A stretch of DNA of 64,000 nucleotides from Arthrobacter sp. M4 (GTDB lineage: Bacteria > Actinomycetota > Actinomycetes > Actinomycetales > Micrococcaceae). The position numbers and the translations under genes were made by a program. Below, one piece after another: positions 54,337-62,998 of the stretch. Positions within the stretch are counted from its first letter, which is position 1. Every line of letters starts with the position of its first letter. The stretch spans positions 62,001 through 126,000 of the forward strand of contig NZ_JAIWYX010000003.1 of assembly GCF_020251205.1 (NCBI RefSeq), given 5' to 3'. A model generated the notes under the pieces. The model saw nothing but the letters and a program-made list of their open reading frames with translations, was not told the DNA's origin and searched no databases.

Positions 54337-55338
54337 ATGTCCACAGCAGTCTTACCCAGCCCGGCGGGCCGCCGGATCGGCACTCGCGCAAGCAGACGCG
54401 TCGCGGCCATTGGAGGCCCCTTCCTACAGGCGATCGTCGTGACGCTGCTCGTGATGGTGATCACCTTCTTCCTCATCAGGACGCTCCTCGGCGACCCGGC
54501 AGTCGTCCTCATCGGCGGCAACACCGGCGCCAGCCCGGAACGCATCGCTGCGCTGCGCACCCAGCTCGGTCTGGACAAGCCGTTGCCGGTCCAGTTCCTC
54601 GACTACGCGACCGGGCTGCTCCAGGGCAACCTCGGGAACTCCTTCCAGCACCCCGCCAACACCGTGGCGAGCATCATCGCCAATGGCGCCGGCGTCACGT
54701 TCGCACTCGTCGGGCTGACGCTGTTGATCTCCTGCCTGGCCGGGATCGGCCTCGGATTGTTCGCCGCCGGCACCAATTGGCCCGTGCTGGACAACATCAT
54801 CCGGGTGCTCTCGCTCCTCGGCCTCGCGGCCCCGGGCGCCCTGGTCGGTCTTGTGCTCATCCTAACCGCGGCCCTCGGCGGTGGCCTCTTCCCCGCAGGC
54901 GGGTGGGGCAACGGCTACCCCGAAAATTTCCAGTACCTGGTCCTGCCGGCAATCACCGTATCGTTCTGGCTGACCCCGATCATCCTGCGCGCCGTCCGCG
55001 AACGTGCCGGGGACGTGCTGCAGGAGCCCTTCGCCGAGGCTGCAGCCGCCCGCGGCATGTCCATGACCCGGCTCATCCTTCGCCATGTCGCCCCCAACTG
55101 TGCCGGCCCCGTACTGACCATCATCGGCGTCAGCCTCAGCTACCTGGTCAGCGGCGCCGTCATCGTCGAGATCGTCTACGGCCTGCCCGGCATCGGACGG
55201 GCGATGACGACCGCCGTCGGTTCCCTGGACTTCCCGGTAATCCAGGGCATCGTTCTCCTCACCGGCGCCGTGGTCGTGGTGCTGAACATGATCGCCGAAA
55301 TCGCCTCGCGCATCATCGATCCCAGGGTCGGCCGATGA
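54337..55338 (+). CDS. Dipeptide-type ABC transporter permease (DppB family)
   Basis: 333 residues from ATG 54337, preceded by GAGAAAG; the longer frame begins inside the previous gene. Five or six hydrophobic helices and the DppB EAA loop with AAAARGMSMTRLILRHVAPN. N-terminal part shows LDKPLPVQFLDYATGLLQGNLG, the DppB signature. Stop overlaps the next ATG (ATGA). Confidence 0.9.
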   Translation: MSTAVLPSPAGRRIGTRASRRVAAIGGPFLQAIVVTLLVMVITFFLIRTLLGDPAVVLIGGNTGASPERIAALRTQLGLDKPLPVQFLDYATGLLQGNLGNSFQHPANTVASIIANGAGVTFALVGLTLLISCLAGIGLGLFAAGTNWPVLDNIIRVLSLLGLAAPGALVGLVLILTAALGGGLFPAGGWGNGYPENFQYLVLPAITVSFWLTPIILRAVRERAGDVLQEPFAEAAAARGMSMTRLILRHVAPNCAGPVLTIIGVSLSYLVSGAVIVEIVYGLPGIGRAMTTAVGSLDFPVIQGIVLLTGAVVVVLNMIAEIASRIIDPRVGR

Positions 55339-56228
55339 CGGACATCGTCGGGCCTTCAATCCCCGCTGGAACGCCTCAGGCCGCCACCGCCCGCCGCGGC
55401 CACACCGTGTATCTGCGCGTGGAACGGCTGGTCGGTCTAGTCATCGAAGCCGCCCTCGCATTGGCGTTCATCATCGTGCCCGTGGCCAGCCCGATTTCCT
55501 CCTCGGACATCACCTCCTTGCCCCTCGCTCCGCCCAGCGCCGAGCACCTGTTCGGCACCGACCAGCTTGGCAGGGACATTTTCGTCCGCACGTTCGAGGC
55601 CGGCCGGATCGACCTCGGCTTGATCTTGGTTAGCATCGCCGCTGCCGCGGTCGGCGGGGCACTCCTTGGCCTCTTCGCCGCGTACCTGCCCCCGATAGGC
55701 CGGATGGTGATCAGCAGGGTCACCGACGCGACGATGGCGTTTCCATATATCGTCCTCGTCATCGGCCTCGCCGCAGCGCTCGGTAACCGGGAGCTCATCT
55801 CCGGACTGCCGCGCGGCGCCGCGGCGATAAGTATTGCAGTCGTCATCGCCTGCTGGCCGCCCTACACCCGGTTAACGTTGTCCCGCGCGCTCGTGCTCCG
55901 TGAGCGCGACTCGATCATCGCCGCGCGCGTCCTTGGTTACGGGCCGATGCGGATTTTGTTCAGCCACATCGGGCCCGCCCTGGTCCCAACGGTCGTGTCC
56001 TACGCCGCAACCCAGGCAGTCGCGACCACTGCGCTCGTTGGATCGCTGGCGTTCCTCGGAGTCGGCATCGCCCCGCCGACACCCGAACTGGGCCAGATGA
56101 TGGCCGAGAACATTGCCCTCCTGCCGGTCGCCTGGTGGCCATCGATCATCCCTGGCGTCGTCGTCCTCATCCTCGGCGTCGGCTTCGCTCTCATGGCCGA
56201 CTCGACCTCTGAAAGGAACACCCGATGA
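55335..56228 (+). CDS. Dipeptide-type ABC transporter permease (DppC family)
   Basis: 297 residues. HLFGTDQLGRDIFVR, the DppC hallmark, follows the first membrane segment; EAA loop near ALVLRERDSIIAARVLGYGP. Forms a heterodimer with the DppB-like subunit. ATG at 55335 overlaps the stop of its partner; a longer in-frame extension is only open shadow of the previous gene. Confidence 0.9.
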   Translation: MTDIVGPSIPAGTPQAATARRGHTVYLRVERLVGLVIEAALALAFIIVPVASPISSSDITSLPLAPPSAEHLFGTDQLGRDIFVRTFEAGRIDLGLILVSIAAAAVGGALLGLFAAYLPPIGRMVISRVTDATMAFPYIVLVIGLAAALGNRELISGLPRGAAAISIAVVIACWPPYTRLTLSRALVLRERDSIIAARVLGYGPMRILFSHIGPALVPTVVSYAATQAVATTALVGSLAFLGVGIAPPTPELGQMMAENIALLPVAWWPSIIPGVVVLILGVGFALMADSTSERNTR

Positions 56229-57958
56229 CCGCCCTCCTCGACGTCCGCGACGTCAACGTAACCATCGGAGCCACGAAGGTCCTCACTGACGTTTCCCTTA
56301 GCCTCTACCGTGGTGAAGCGGTTGGCATCCTCGGTGAGACCGGCTCCGGGAAGACCATGACCATGCGCTCCATCGCCGGGCTCCTCGGCACCGTCGGCGG
56401 CCGCATCGACAGTGGTTCGATCCACATCAACGGCCGTGACATAACCCACGAATCCCTACGCAGCCGCCGCCGCACCCTCCGCGGCGTGGTGTCGATGGTG
56501 CCGCAGGGGAGCATGTCGAGCCTGGACCCGCTGCAGCGGATCGGCAGCCAGGTCAGCGAGGCGCTGCAGCTGACCCGCGCCGGCAAGGCCAGCGACGCGG
56601 ACGTCCGCCACGCGCTCCATGCTGTGCGGCTGACCCCGACAGCTTCGCTGCTTCGCTCCCGACCCCACGAGCTATCCGGCGGCATGCGGCAGAGGGTAAT
56701 GATCGCTCTCGCGCTGGCGTCCCAACCACGTCTGCTCCTGGCAGACGAACCGACCACCGCGCTGGATGCGTCCGTGCGCACCAGCATCCTGGACCTGTTC
56801 ACTGAACTGCGCGTGGAACGGCAGCTCGGACTCGTGATCATCTCCCACGACATCAACGCGATTGCGTCCGCGACCGACCGGGTCATCGTTATGAACCGGG
56901 GCCGCGTCGTCGAGACCGGCCGCACCTCCGAGGTGCTGGCGAACCCGCAGGACCCCTACACGCAGGAGCTGATCAGCGCTCTGCCGGAGCGTACCCCCCG
57001 CGGGTACTACCTCCCGGCCCGGCGAAGCACCGACGACCCGAACGCCACTGCCAATGGCGGGCATGTCCCCGTGCCCGCCCGCTCTATGCCCACTGCGGGC
57101 GTGTCGACCATCGAGGCGCAGGCGCTTGACTTCTCATACGGCGATCGACAGATCCTCCACGACATCTCGGTACGCGTCCGCGCCGGCCAGCGGCTTGGCA
57201 TCGTCGGAGAGTCCGGCAGCGGCAAGTCCACGCTCGCCAGGCTGCTCACCGGCGTCCTCCCGTCCCGGCAAGTCACCGTCAACGGGACGCCCTGGCGCCG
57301 GTTCGGGAGCAGCCAGCCGGAACGGCATGAGGTGCAACTGATCCTGCAGGACCCCTTCGCCTCGCTCACGGAGACCCAGACTGCGCTGGCGACCGTCCAG
57401 GAGGCCTGCCGGACAGTGCAGAAACTGGCGCGATCAGCAGCAAGGCAGCGCGCACTGGAATTGCTCGGATCCGTGGGACTCAGCGGGGACCTCGTGCACC
57501 GTCGTCCCGCCCAACTCAGCGGCGGACAGTGCCAGCGTGTGTCTATCGCGCGTGCCCTTGCCGCGAACCCGTCCATTCTCATCGCCGACGAACCGACCTC
57601 GGCGCTGGACCTGTCGGTGCAGGCTGGCATCGTGAACCTGCTGCTCACCCTGACAACGCAGCGCCCGCTCGGGCTCGTCGTCGTCTCGCACGACCTCGCC
57701 GTCATCTCCCACCTCTCCGACACGATCGTGGTGATGGAGCGCGGGTGCATCGTTGAGTCCGGTCCGACCGACCAGGTCCTGTTCCAGCCCAAACACCCGT
57801 ATACGCGCCAACTGGTCTCCGCGAACCCGTGGCTTGCCGCGAACGCGGAGAGCAACCTTTACGGCAAGATCCGGCCCGGGGCGGACGCATCAAAGCTCAT
57901 CGAAGCGCTGGGTGAACAACCGGTTATGGTGCGCGCCGGTAGCGCGTCCGACGCCTAG
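56225..57958 (+). CDS. Fused dipeptide-type ABC ATPase (DppD-DppF)
   Basis: 577 residues with two complete nucleotide-binding domains: domain 1 GETGSGKTMT, LSGGMRQRVMIAL, LLLADEPTTALD; domain 2 [34 protein letters not shown]. The fusion replaces the separate DppD and DppF subunits. C-terminal regions carry the usual DppD/F extension phrase (PQDPYTQELISALP and PKHPYTRQLVSANP). ATG overlaps the upstream stop. Confidence 0.93.
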   Translation: MTALLDVRDVNVTIGATKVLTDVSLSLYRGEAVGILGETGSGKTMTMRSIAGLLGTVGGRIDSGSIHINGRDITHESLRSRRRTLRGVVSMVPQGSMSSLDPLQRIGSQVSEALQLTRAGKASDADVRHALHAVRLTPTASLLRSRPHELSGGMRQRVMIALALASQPRLLLADEPTTALDASVRTSILDLFTELRVERQLGLVIISHDINAIASATDRVIVMNRGRVVETGRTSEVLANPQDPYTQELISALPERTPRGYYLPARRSTDDPNATANGGHVPVPARSMPTAGVSTIEAQALDFSYGDRQILHDISVRVRAGQRLGIVGESGSGKSTLARLLTGVLPSRQVTVNGTPWRRFGSSQPERHEVQLILQDPFASLTETQTALATVQEACRTVQKLARSAARQRALELLGSVGLSGDLVHRRPAQLSGGQCQRVSIARALAANPSILIADEPTSALDLSVQAGIVNLLLTLTTQRPLGLVVVSHDLAVISHLSDTIVVMERGCIVESGPTDQVLFQPKHPYTRQLVSANPWLAANAESNLYGKIRPGADASKLIEALGEQPVMVRAGSASDA

Positions 57959-57976
57959 CAATGCTTGGATAGAAGT

Positions 57977-58855
57977 ATGCCCTCTAACTCCACGTTGGTG
58001 CCGCCCACGAGCCAGGACCGCGGCACACTGATCGCCCGGATCCGTGCGCTCACCCCGTCGATGTCACCGGCTCAGGCGGCCATTGCCAATGTCGTCCTCA
58101 GCAGCCCCGGCGACGTCGTCCGAATGACGGTCGGCGATCTGGCCACCGTGTCGCAAAGCTCCGTGGGCAGCGTGGTGCGGTTCTGCCAGGACCTTGGACT
58201 CAAGGGGTTCCATGAGTTCAAGCTGCAGCTTGCCTCGGAGGCGCCAACGGACGCCGGTGAGCGGGACCTCGTCCAGGATGGGAAACCGGGCTCGATTATC
58301 GCGTCCGTGTTCCAGTCAACGTCCCGTTCGATCGCCGCGGCCGAATCGAGCATTGACCCGGAAGAGTTCGAGCGCGCCGTGCACGCGCTGAACAGCGCCC
58401 GACGGATCGTGCTCGTCGCCACCGGCCCCTCCGCGCCGCTGGCGATGGACACCGCCCTGCGGTTCCGCAGCGTGGGCCTGCCAATCGAGCACCCGACCGA
58501 CCCGATCTCGCAGCATATTGCCGCGTCGATGCTCACCGATGCTGACGTGTGCCTGGCGATCAGCCACACAGGCAGGACGCGGGAGACCGTCGCGGTCGCG
58601 GAAGCCGCCCGTGACGCCGGCGCGACCGTTGTCGCCGTGACGAGCTTCTACCGCTCACCGCTGGTCGCGGCCTCCTCTGTCGCACTCGTGGCCGGGTCCG
58701 GGGAGACCAGGTTCCAGATCGAGGCGATGACAAGCCGGTTTATCCACCTCGCCGTCCTGGACGCGCTGTACTCCGCAGTTACCGCCGGGAACGCCGAACG
58801 CACCTTGCGCGCTGCGGCGTTATCCGCCCGCGCCGAAGAGACGCATCGCATCTAA
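57977..58855 (+). CDS. MurR/RpiR-family regulator with SIS domain
   Basis: About 292 residues (ATG 57977; a TTG at 57965 is possible). HTH_6 domain at about 10-90 (SPAQAAIANVVLSSPGDVVR and TVSQSSVGSVVRFCQDLG) followed by a SIS phosphosugar-binding domain at about 130-265 (RRIVLVATGPSAPLA, DVCLAISHTGRTRETVAV). RpiR regulators sense phosphorylated sugars, which fits a locus whose degradation products include ribose phosphates. Cotranscribed with the ABC genes, 18 bp downstream. Confidence 0.88.
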   Translation: MPSNSTLVPPTSQDRGTLIARIRALTPSMSPAQAAIANVVLSSPGDVVRMTVGDLATVSQSSVGSVVRFCQDLGLKGFHEFKLQLASEAPTDAGERDLVQDGKPGSIIASVFQSTSRSIAAAESSIDPEEFERAVHALNSARRIVLVATGPSAPLAMDTALRFRSVGLPIEHPTDPISQHIAASMLTDADVCLAISHTGRTRETVAVAEAARDAGATVVAVTSFYRSPLVAASSVALVAGSGETRFQIEAMTSRFIHLAVLDALYSAVTAGNAERTLRAAALSARAEETHRI

Positions 58856-58913
58856 ACGCGCGGCCTGTCCGAACAATGCACATCGTCCGCGCGCGGAGGC
58901 GGTGGCAGGATAC

Positions 58914-58954
58914 AAAAACGGCGCAGCCCCTTGAACCGGGAGCTGCGCCGTTTT
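58914..58954. terminator. Bidirectional Rho-independent terminator
   Basis: AAAACGGCGCAG and CTGCGCCGTTTT form a 12-bp stem with a GC-rich inner loop, with A-run on one side and T-run on the other: a terminator for both the RpiR unit (+) and the phosphodiesterase unit (-). Confidence 0.92.
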
Positions 58955-58965
58955 CGTCCCCCGGT

Positions 58966-59826
58966 CTACGCCCAGGCGGTGGGTTTGTCGAGAGCGTTGA
59001 ATTCGAATTCGGTCAGGACGCCGTAGTGGTCGCTGGCAGTCGGGTATTCGTTGAACACGACCTTGCTGCTGTTGATCACACTCTCTACTTCGAGGTGATT
59101 CTCTGTCGAGCCGGCGAAGACGTAGTCGATGCGCCGATGGTGCGGTTCCTGTACCCAGTAGTTCGGGACAATCCCCTGCGCGTCGACGACACTGCGCTTG
59201 ACCCAGGGGCTGTCAGTTGTCCATGTGAACCCAGGGGTGCCGTCGCCTGCGATCGCGAAGCTGTCCCGGAACGCAGCGCTGCGGCCGTTGATCGCGGACT
59301 TGCCGGTGTAAAAGCGGATGCAGTCCTGATCGGGCGCAGCATCAAAGTCGCCGGCAAGGATCGTCGGCGCGGTCTGCCGGCGACGCTCCTCAAGCTCAGT
59401 GATGAATAGTGCCTGCTCGACGCGCGCCGCCTCCCGGGTGAATTTGAAGCTCGGACGGGCGCCGAGGAACAGCATGTCCACACCGATCGGGAGCGGGATC
59501 ACCGCCTCCCACACATAGGGACCGTCCTCGGCAGGCAGCGCGTGCACTCCGATGCTCTTCGGAGCCCATCGCGTCCCGACGGCGGTGCCCCACGCAGGCC
59601 AGCCGACGTCCGTATAGTCCGCAGCGTGGTGCCAGTGCAGCGGTGAGTTCTCCGAGACCAGCTTGAACGCGTCCCGCTCCTGGGTACGCACGACCTCCTG
59701 CAGAAACACGATGTCGGCGTCATGGGTGCGAAGCCCGTCCAGCAGGAGCGCGTCGCGCTTCTCCCCGTCTCGCGGGTCCATCCAGATATTAAGGGTCAGC
59801 ACCCGAAGGTTCATTTTTTTAGACAT
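58966..59826 (-). CDS. Endonuclease/exonuclease/phosphatase (EEP) superfamily enzyme
   Basis: 286 residues (ATG at 59826 or 59814; neither has a clear site). All EEP catalytic motifs in order: LTLNIWMDP, VFLQEVVRTQE, LAGDFDAAPDQ, RRIDYVFAG, and TASDHYGVLTEF. No signal peptide, so it is cytoplasmic; it acts on a small phosphodiester or phosphomonoester rather than secreted substrate. It is cotranscribed with the phnF-like regulator (75-bp gap, same strand), which ties it to phosphonate metabolism. It may take the place of PhnP, the cyclic phosphodiesterase of the C-P lyase pathway. Confidence 0.85.
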   Translation of the reverse strand: MSKKMNLRVLTLNIWMDPRDGEKRDALLLDGLRTHDADIVFLQEVVRTQERDAFKLVSENSPLHWHHAADYTDVGWPAWGTAVGTRWAPKSIGVHALPAEDGPYVWEAVIPLPIGVDMLFLGARPSFKFTREAARVEQALFITELEERRRQTAPTILAGDFDAAPDQDCIRFYTGKSAINGRSAAFRDSFAIAGDGTPGFTWTTDSPWVKRSVVDAQGIVPNYWVQEPHHRRIDYVFAGSTENHLEVESVINSSKVVFNEYPTASDHYGVLTEFEFNALDKPTAWA

Positions 59827-59901
59827 GGTGCGATCGTAAATACCAAATGTGAACGTTGTTCCGTCTGGAGGTGAACGATTGAAGTTAATTCCACCCGGAA
59901 G

Positions 59902-60648
59902 TCAGTGGCCGGCGAGATCACTGAAGTCGATGTCGAGCTCGACCCGGTCTGCACGGAACCGTGTGCTGGTGTACTGCAGCGGCGTGCCGTCGAGAAGGCT
60001 GTTCACAGACCGGACCACCAGCACGATTGACCCGGAGGGGAGGTTCATGTCCTCCGCCTCGACCCTGTTCGCAATCCGGGCGCTGACAGCGCTCCAGGTG
60101 CGCACGTAGTCATCGATGCCGACCGCACGGAGCGCCTTCGTGACCGACCGGGTCTGCCGCAGGTGAACATCGAGATCCGGCGTGAGTGCGACGTCGAACC
60201 AGGCCGTCGAGCGCGCGATCGTCGTCCCGTTCACATCGGCGACCGTCTCGATCTGAAGTGCCGGCCGGCCCTCCAGGCGGAGGCGGGACGCCACCTCCTG
60301 CGGCGGATTCGCAACGATTTCCGATGCGATCGGCCGGTTCGAGGTGGCATCAGGCTGACGCGCACTGTTGCTGAGCCGGGTCCGCAGTCCAATGCGGTGC
60401 ACCAGCAGGGTGTGTGGCACGACAAAGGTTCCGCTGCCCTGGCGGCGGGCGACAAGGCCCTCCTCAACCAGGACTGCGATCGACTGCCGGATCGTGTTGC
60501 GGTGGACGCCGAACCGGTCTGCGAGCTCGCCCTCGGTGGGCATCTTGGTTTCGGGCGCGAACGAGCCATCGACGATCTCGCTGCGGAGCTGGTCGGCGAT
60601 CAGACGCCACGTTGAGTAACCGGTGGCGGAACGAGTCAGGAAGGTCAT
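59902..60648 (-). CDS. phnF: GntR/HutC-family regulator, PhnF-like
   Basis: 248 residues. Winged HTH at about 12-75 (MPTEGELADRFGVHRNTIRQ, GSGTFVV wing) and a UTRA ligand domain at about 95-240 (RPALQIETVADVNG, PLQYTSTRFRADRVEL). Divergent to phnG with several inverted repeats between them; this arrangement is typical of PhnF, a repressor of C-P lyase or phosphate genes. Also transcribed with the EEP gene. Confidence 0.87.
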   Translation of the reverse strand: MTFLTRSATGYSTWRLIADQLRSEIVDGSFAPETKMPTEGELADRFGVHRNTIRQSIAVLVEEGLVARRQGSGTFVVPHTLLVHRIGLRTRLSNSARQPDATSNRPIASEIVANPPQEVASRLRLEGRPALQIETVADVNGTTIARSTAWFDVALTPDLDVHLRQTRSVTKALRAVGIDDYVRTWSAVSARIANRVEAEDMNLPSGSIVLVVRSVNSLLDGTPLQYTSTRFRADRVELDIDFSDLAGH

Positions 60649-60722
60649 GATCTTCGAATACTACGCCTGGCCATGACTCCCCGGAAAACCCGCCGCTACC
60701 TGTTCATCTCGTGTCCATCCAA

Positions 60723-60788
60723 TAGACGTCTAGATAAGTAGACAAATCAGCGGGCATCTGGATACGTTTAATTCATCCAGATAGCTGG
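60723..60788. promoter_or_regulatory. Cluster of inverted repeats, candidate PhnF operators
   Basis: Three overlapping or adjacent dyads in 66 bp: TAGACGTCTA (60723-60732), GTCTA-N6-TAGAC (60728-60743), and TCTGGAT-N11-ATCCAGA (60757-60781), the latter overlapping CCAG-N4-CTGG (60777-60788). GTCTA/TAGAC resembles the GT-N-TA-N-AC pattern known for HutC-type regulators. The last dyad ends just before the phnG ribosome site, so binding should block phnG. Confidence 0.6.
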
Positions 60789-60807
60789 ACAAATTATGGA
60801 GGTTGAA

Positions 60808-61281
60808 GTGACGAGTTCGAATGAGGCCAGCGACGCACGGAGGCGGTGGATGCGGGTCCTCGCACACGCATCAAGGCCGCAGCTCGAAAGGGCCTGGGCG
60901 GCCTGGGACGCCAAGCCCGAGGTTGAGGCGATCCGCGGGCCGGAGGCGGGGCTGGTGATGGTTCGCGGCCGCGTCGGCGCCGGCGGTGACCGTTTCAACC
61001 TGGGTGAGGCCACTGTCACCCGGGCCACGGTGCGGCTGCACGGTGTGCCGATGACAGCGGACACCGTCGGCAGCGCGTACGTGCTGGGCACTGATCTCGA
61101 GCACGCCTGGTTCGCGGCCGCGTTTGACGGGCTGCTTGCCGACGAGCAGCTGCGCGAGCGGGTCCTCAACGATGTGATCGCTCCGCTGGAGCGCGGGCAA
61201 GAGCACTACGACAACGACCGCCGCGCTGAGGCGCGCAGCACGAAGGTCGACTTTTTCACCGTCGCGAGGGAACACGCATGA
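60808..61281 (+). CDS. phnG: C-P lyase core subunit PhnG
   Basis: 157 residues from GTG 60808, chosen because GGAGG (60798-60802) sits five bases before it; an ATG at 60796 overlaps that site. PhnG pattern: RRRWMRVLAHASRPQLERAW, GLVMVRGRVGAGGDRFNLGE, GSAYVLGTDLEHAWFAA. Part of the PhnGHIJ core complex that prepares phosphonates for radical C-P bond cleavage. TGA overlaps the phnH ATG. Confidence 0.92.
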   Translation: MTSSNEASDARRRWMRVLAHASRPQLERAWAAWDAKPEVEAIRGPEAGLVMVRGRVGAGGDRFNLGEATVTRATVRLHGVPMTADTVGSAYVLGTDLEHAWFAAAFDGLLADEQLRERVLNDVIAPLERGQEHYDNDRRAEARSTKVDFFTVAREHA

Positions 61282-61907
61282 ACCACGCTCCCACCACCGT
61301 ACCGGCGCCCGGGTTCACCGACCCGACTGCCGAGTCGCAGCGCGTGTTCCGCGCCGTCCTCGACGCGTTCGCCCATCCGTGCCGGCCGTATCCGATCCGG
61401 GGACTGCCGGAGGCACCCGACGGGCTCGGCGCCGGGCTCGCCGTCGTGGCGTTGGCGCTGTTCGATGAGGACGTGTCCGTGTGGCTGCACCCTAAGCTCG
61501 CCGTCAGGCGCGAGGTGACCACCTACCTGACGTTCCACACCGGCACGCGAATCACCGGTGCCCGCGAGGGCGCGGACTTCGTGATCGCCACACCTGACAC
61601 GGTCACACCGTTCAGCGACCTGGCGCTGGGCACCGACGAGGCGCCGCACCAATCCGCAACGATCATTATCGACGCCGGCGCCCGAGGCGCCGGTGCGCGC
61701 TTCACTGCCACCGGGCCCGGGATCGAGGGGTGGATTTCGCTCGATGCTCCGTGGGCACCCGAAGGGTTCGCGGACGCGTGGGCCGGCAATGCTGCGCTCT
61801 TTCCCCGCGGCGTTGACGTGATCGTGGTCTTCGATGATCACGTCATCGCTCTTCCCCGCACGACGCGGTTGCGCCGCGCGGTGCCCGACACGGCCAAGGA
61901 GGCCTGA
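61278..61907 (+). CDS. phnH: C-P lyase core subunit PhnH
   Basis: 209 residues. FTDPTAESQRVFRAVLDAFA at the start, then ALALFDEDVSVWLHP and YLTFHTGTRI, the PhnH pattern; PLP-transferase-like fold without cofactor lysine. Structural subunit of the core complex. Overlaps phnG (ATGA) and phnI (one base). Confidence 0.92.
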   Translation: MNHAPTTVPAPGFTDPTAESQRVFRAVLDAFAHPCRPYPIRGLPEAPDGLGAGLAVVALALFDEDVSVWLHPKLAVRREVTTYLTFHTGTRITGAREGADFVIATPDTVTPFSDLALGTDEAPHQSATIIIDAGARGAGARFTATGPGIEGWISLDAPWAPEGFADAWAGNAALFPRGVDVIVVFDDHVIALPRTTRLRRAVPDTAKEA

Positions 61908-62998
61908 TGTACGTCGCAGTCAAGGGCGGTGAGAAGGCGATCGCGAACGCCCACGCGCTGCTCGCAAAGGAGGGGCGGGGTGACCCCAACGTCCCGGCTA
62001 TCGGTCAAGACGCCGTCGCCGGACAGATGCCGGTCCTGGTGTCCCGCGTGATGACCGAAGGCTCCCTGTACGACCCGAAGCTCGCCGCGCGGGCCATCCT
62101 GCAGGCCCAGGGTGACGTCCTCGAAGCCGTCACCCTCGTGCGCTCATACCGGACCACCCTGCCGCGGTTCGGCTATTCCGAGCCGATCGACACTGCAGGG
62201 CTTGACCCGCAGCGGCGGGTATCCGCCACGTTCAAGGACATCCCCGGCGGCCAGCAGCTCGGCGCCACCTTCGACTACACGCACCGCCTGTTCGCCGAAC
62301 CAGCCGGCGACGGGCCCGTGCCAGGCGACGCCGGCATCCACCACGTGCCCATGCCGCGCGTGTCCGATCTGCTCGGCTCGGACGCGCTGCTCGAACCCGA
62401 CCACGCCGCAGACTGGGCCGACCCGGAACCGGCGGACCTGACTCGTGAACCCACCGTGCATCCGATGAGCCGGGCCGAGCGGCTGCAGGGGCTTGCGCGC
62501 GGTGACGAGGGGTTCCTTCTCGCCCTCGGGTACTCCACCCAGCGCGGGTTCGGAAACACCCACCCGTTCGCCGGCGAGATCCGCGTCGGCGAGGTCGAGA
62601 TCGAGTTCGATGCCCCGGACCTCGGGTTCTCGGTGCCGCTCGGCCGCATTGAGGTCACCGAGTGCCAGATGATCAACCAGTTCACCGGCAATGCCCACAC
62701 GCCGGCCCAATTCACCCGCGGCTACGGCCTGGTGTTCGGTCGGGGCGAGCGTAAGGCCATGTCCATGGCGCTGGTCGACCGGGCACTTCGGGCCGGCGAA
62801 TTCCAGGAACGCATCGTCGCCCCTGCCCAGGACGAGGAGTTTGTCCTCAGCCATGCCGACAACGTGCAGGCCGCCGGCTTCGTAGAACACCTAAAGCTAC
62901 CGCACTACGTCGACTTCCAGGCGGAGCTGCACCTAATCCGGCAGCTGCAGCGGGAGCACCACGACAACGCCGCAGGCAGCGAGGAGACCAACACGTGA
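61907..62998 (+). CDS. phnI: C-P lyase core subunit PhnI
   Basis: 363 residues. MYVAVKGGEKAIANAHALL and QLGATFDYTHRLFAE, GFGNTHPFAGEIRVGEV, and VLSHADNVQAAGFVEHLKLP (quoted in part) are PhnI motifs. Subunit that attaches the phosphonate to the ribose of ATP with PhnG/H/L (nucleosidase-like activity). Coupled to phnJ by a GTGA overlap. Confidence 0.95.
   Translation: MYVAVKGGEKAIANAHALLAKEGRGDPNVPAIGQDAVAGQMPVLVSRVMTEGSLYDPKLAARAILQAQGDVLEAVTLVRSYRTTLPRFGYSEPIDTAGLDPQRRVSATFKDIPGGQQLGATFDYTHRLFAEPAGDGPVPGDAGIHHVPMPRVSDLLGSDALLEPDHAADWADPEPADLTREPTVHPMSRAERLQGLARGDEGFLLALGYSTQRGFGNTHPFAGEIRVGEVEIEFDAPDLGFSVPLGRIEVTECQMINQFTGNAHTPAQFTRGYGLVFGRGERKAMSMALVDRALRAGEFQERIVAPAQDEEFVLSHADNVQAAGFVEHLKLPHYVDFQAELHLIRQLQREHHDNAAGSEETNT

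Noticed and set aside
53277..54578. 433-codon open frame antisense to the SBP_bac_5 gene
   Set aside because: Crosses a gene boundary and a hairpin on the other strand, and gives no recognisable protein.
54777..56228. 483-residue version of the second dipeptide-type permease
   Set aside because: The first 186 residues are out-of-frame reading of the first permease gene; the ATG at 55335 overlaps its stop and fits the family length.
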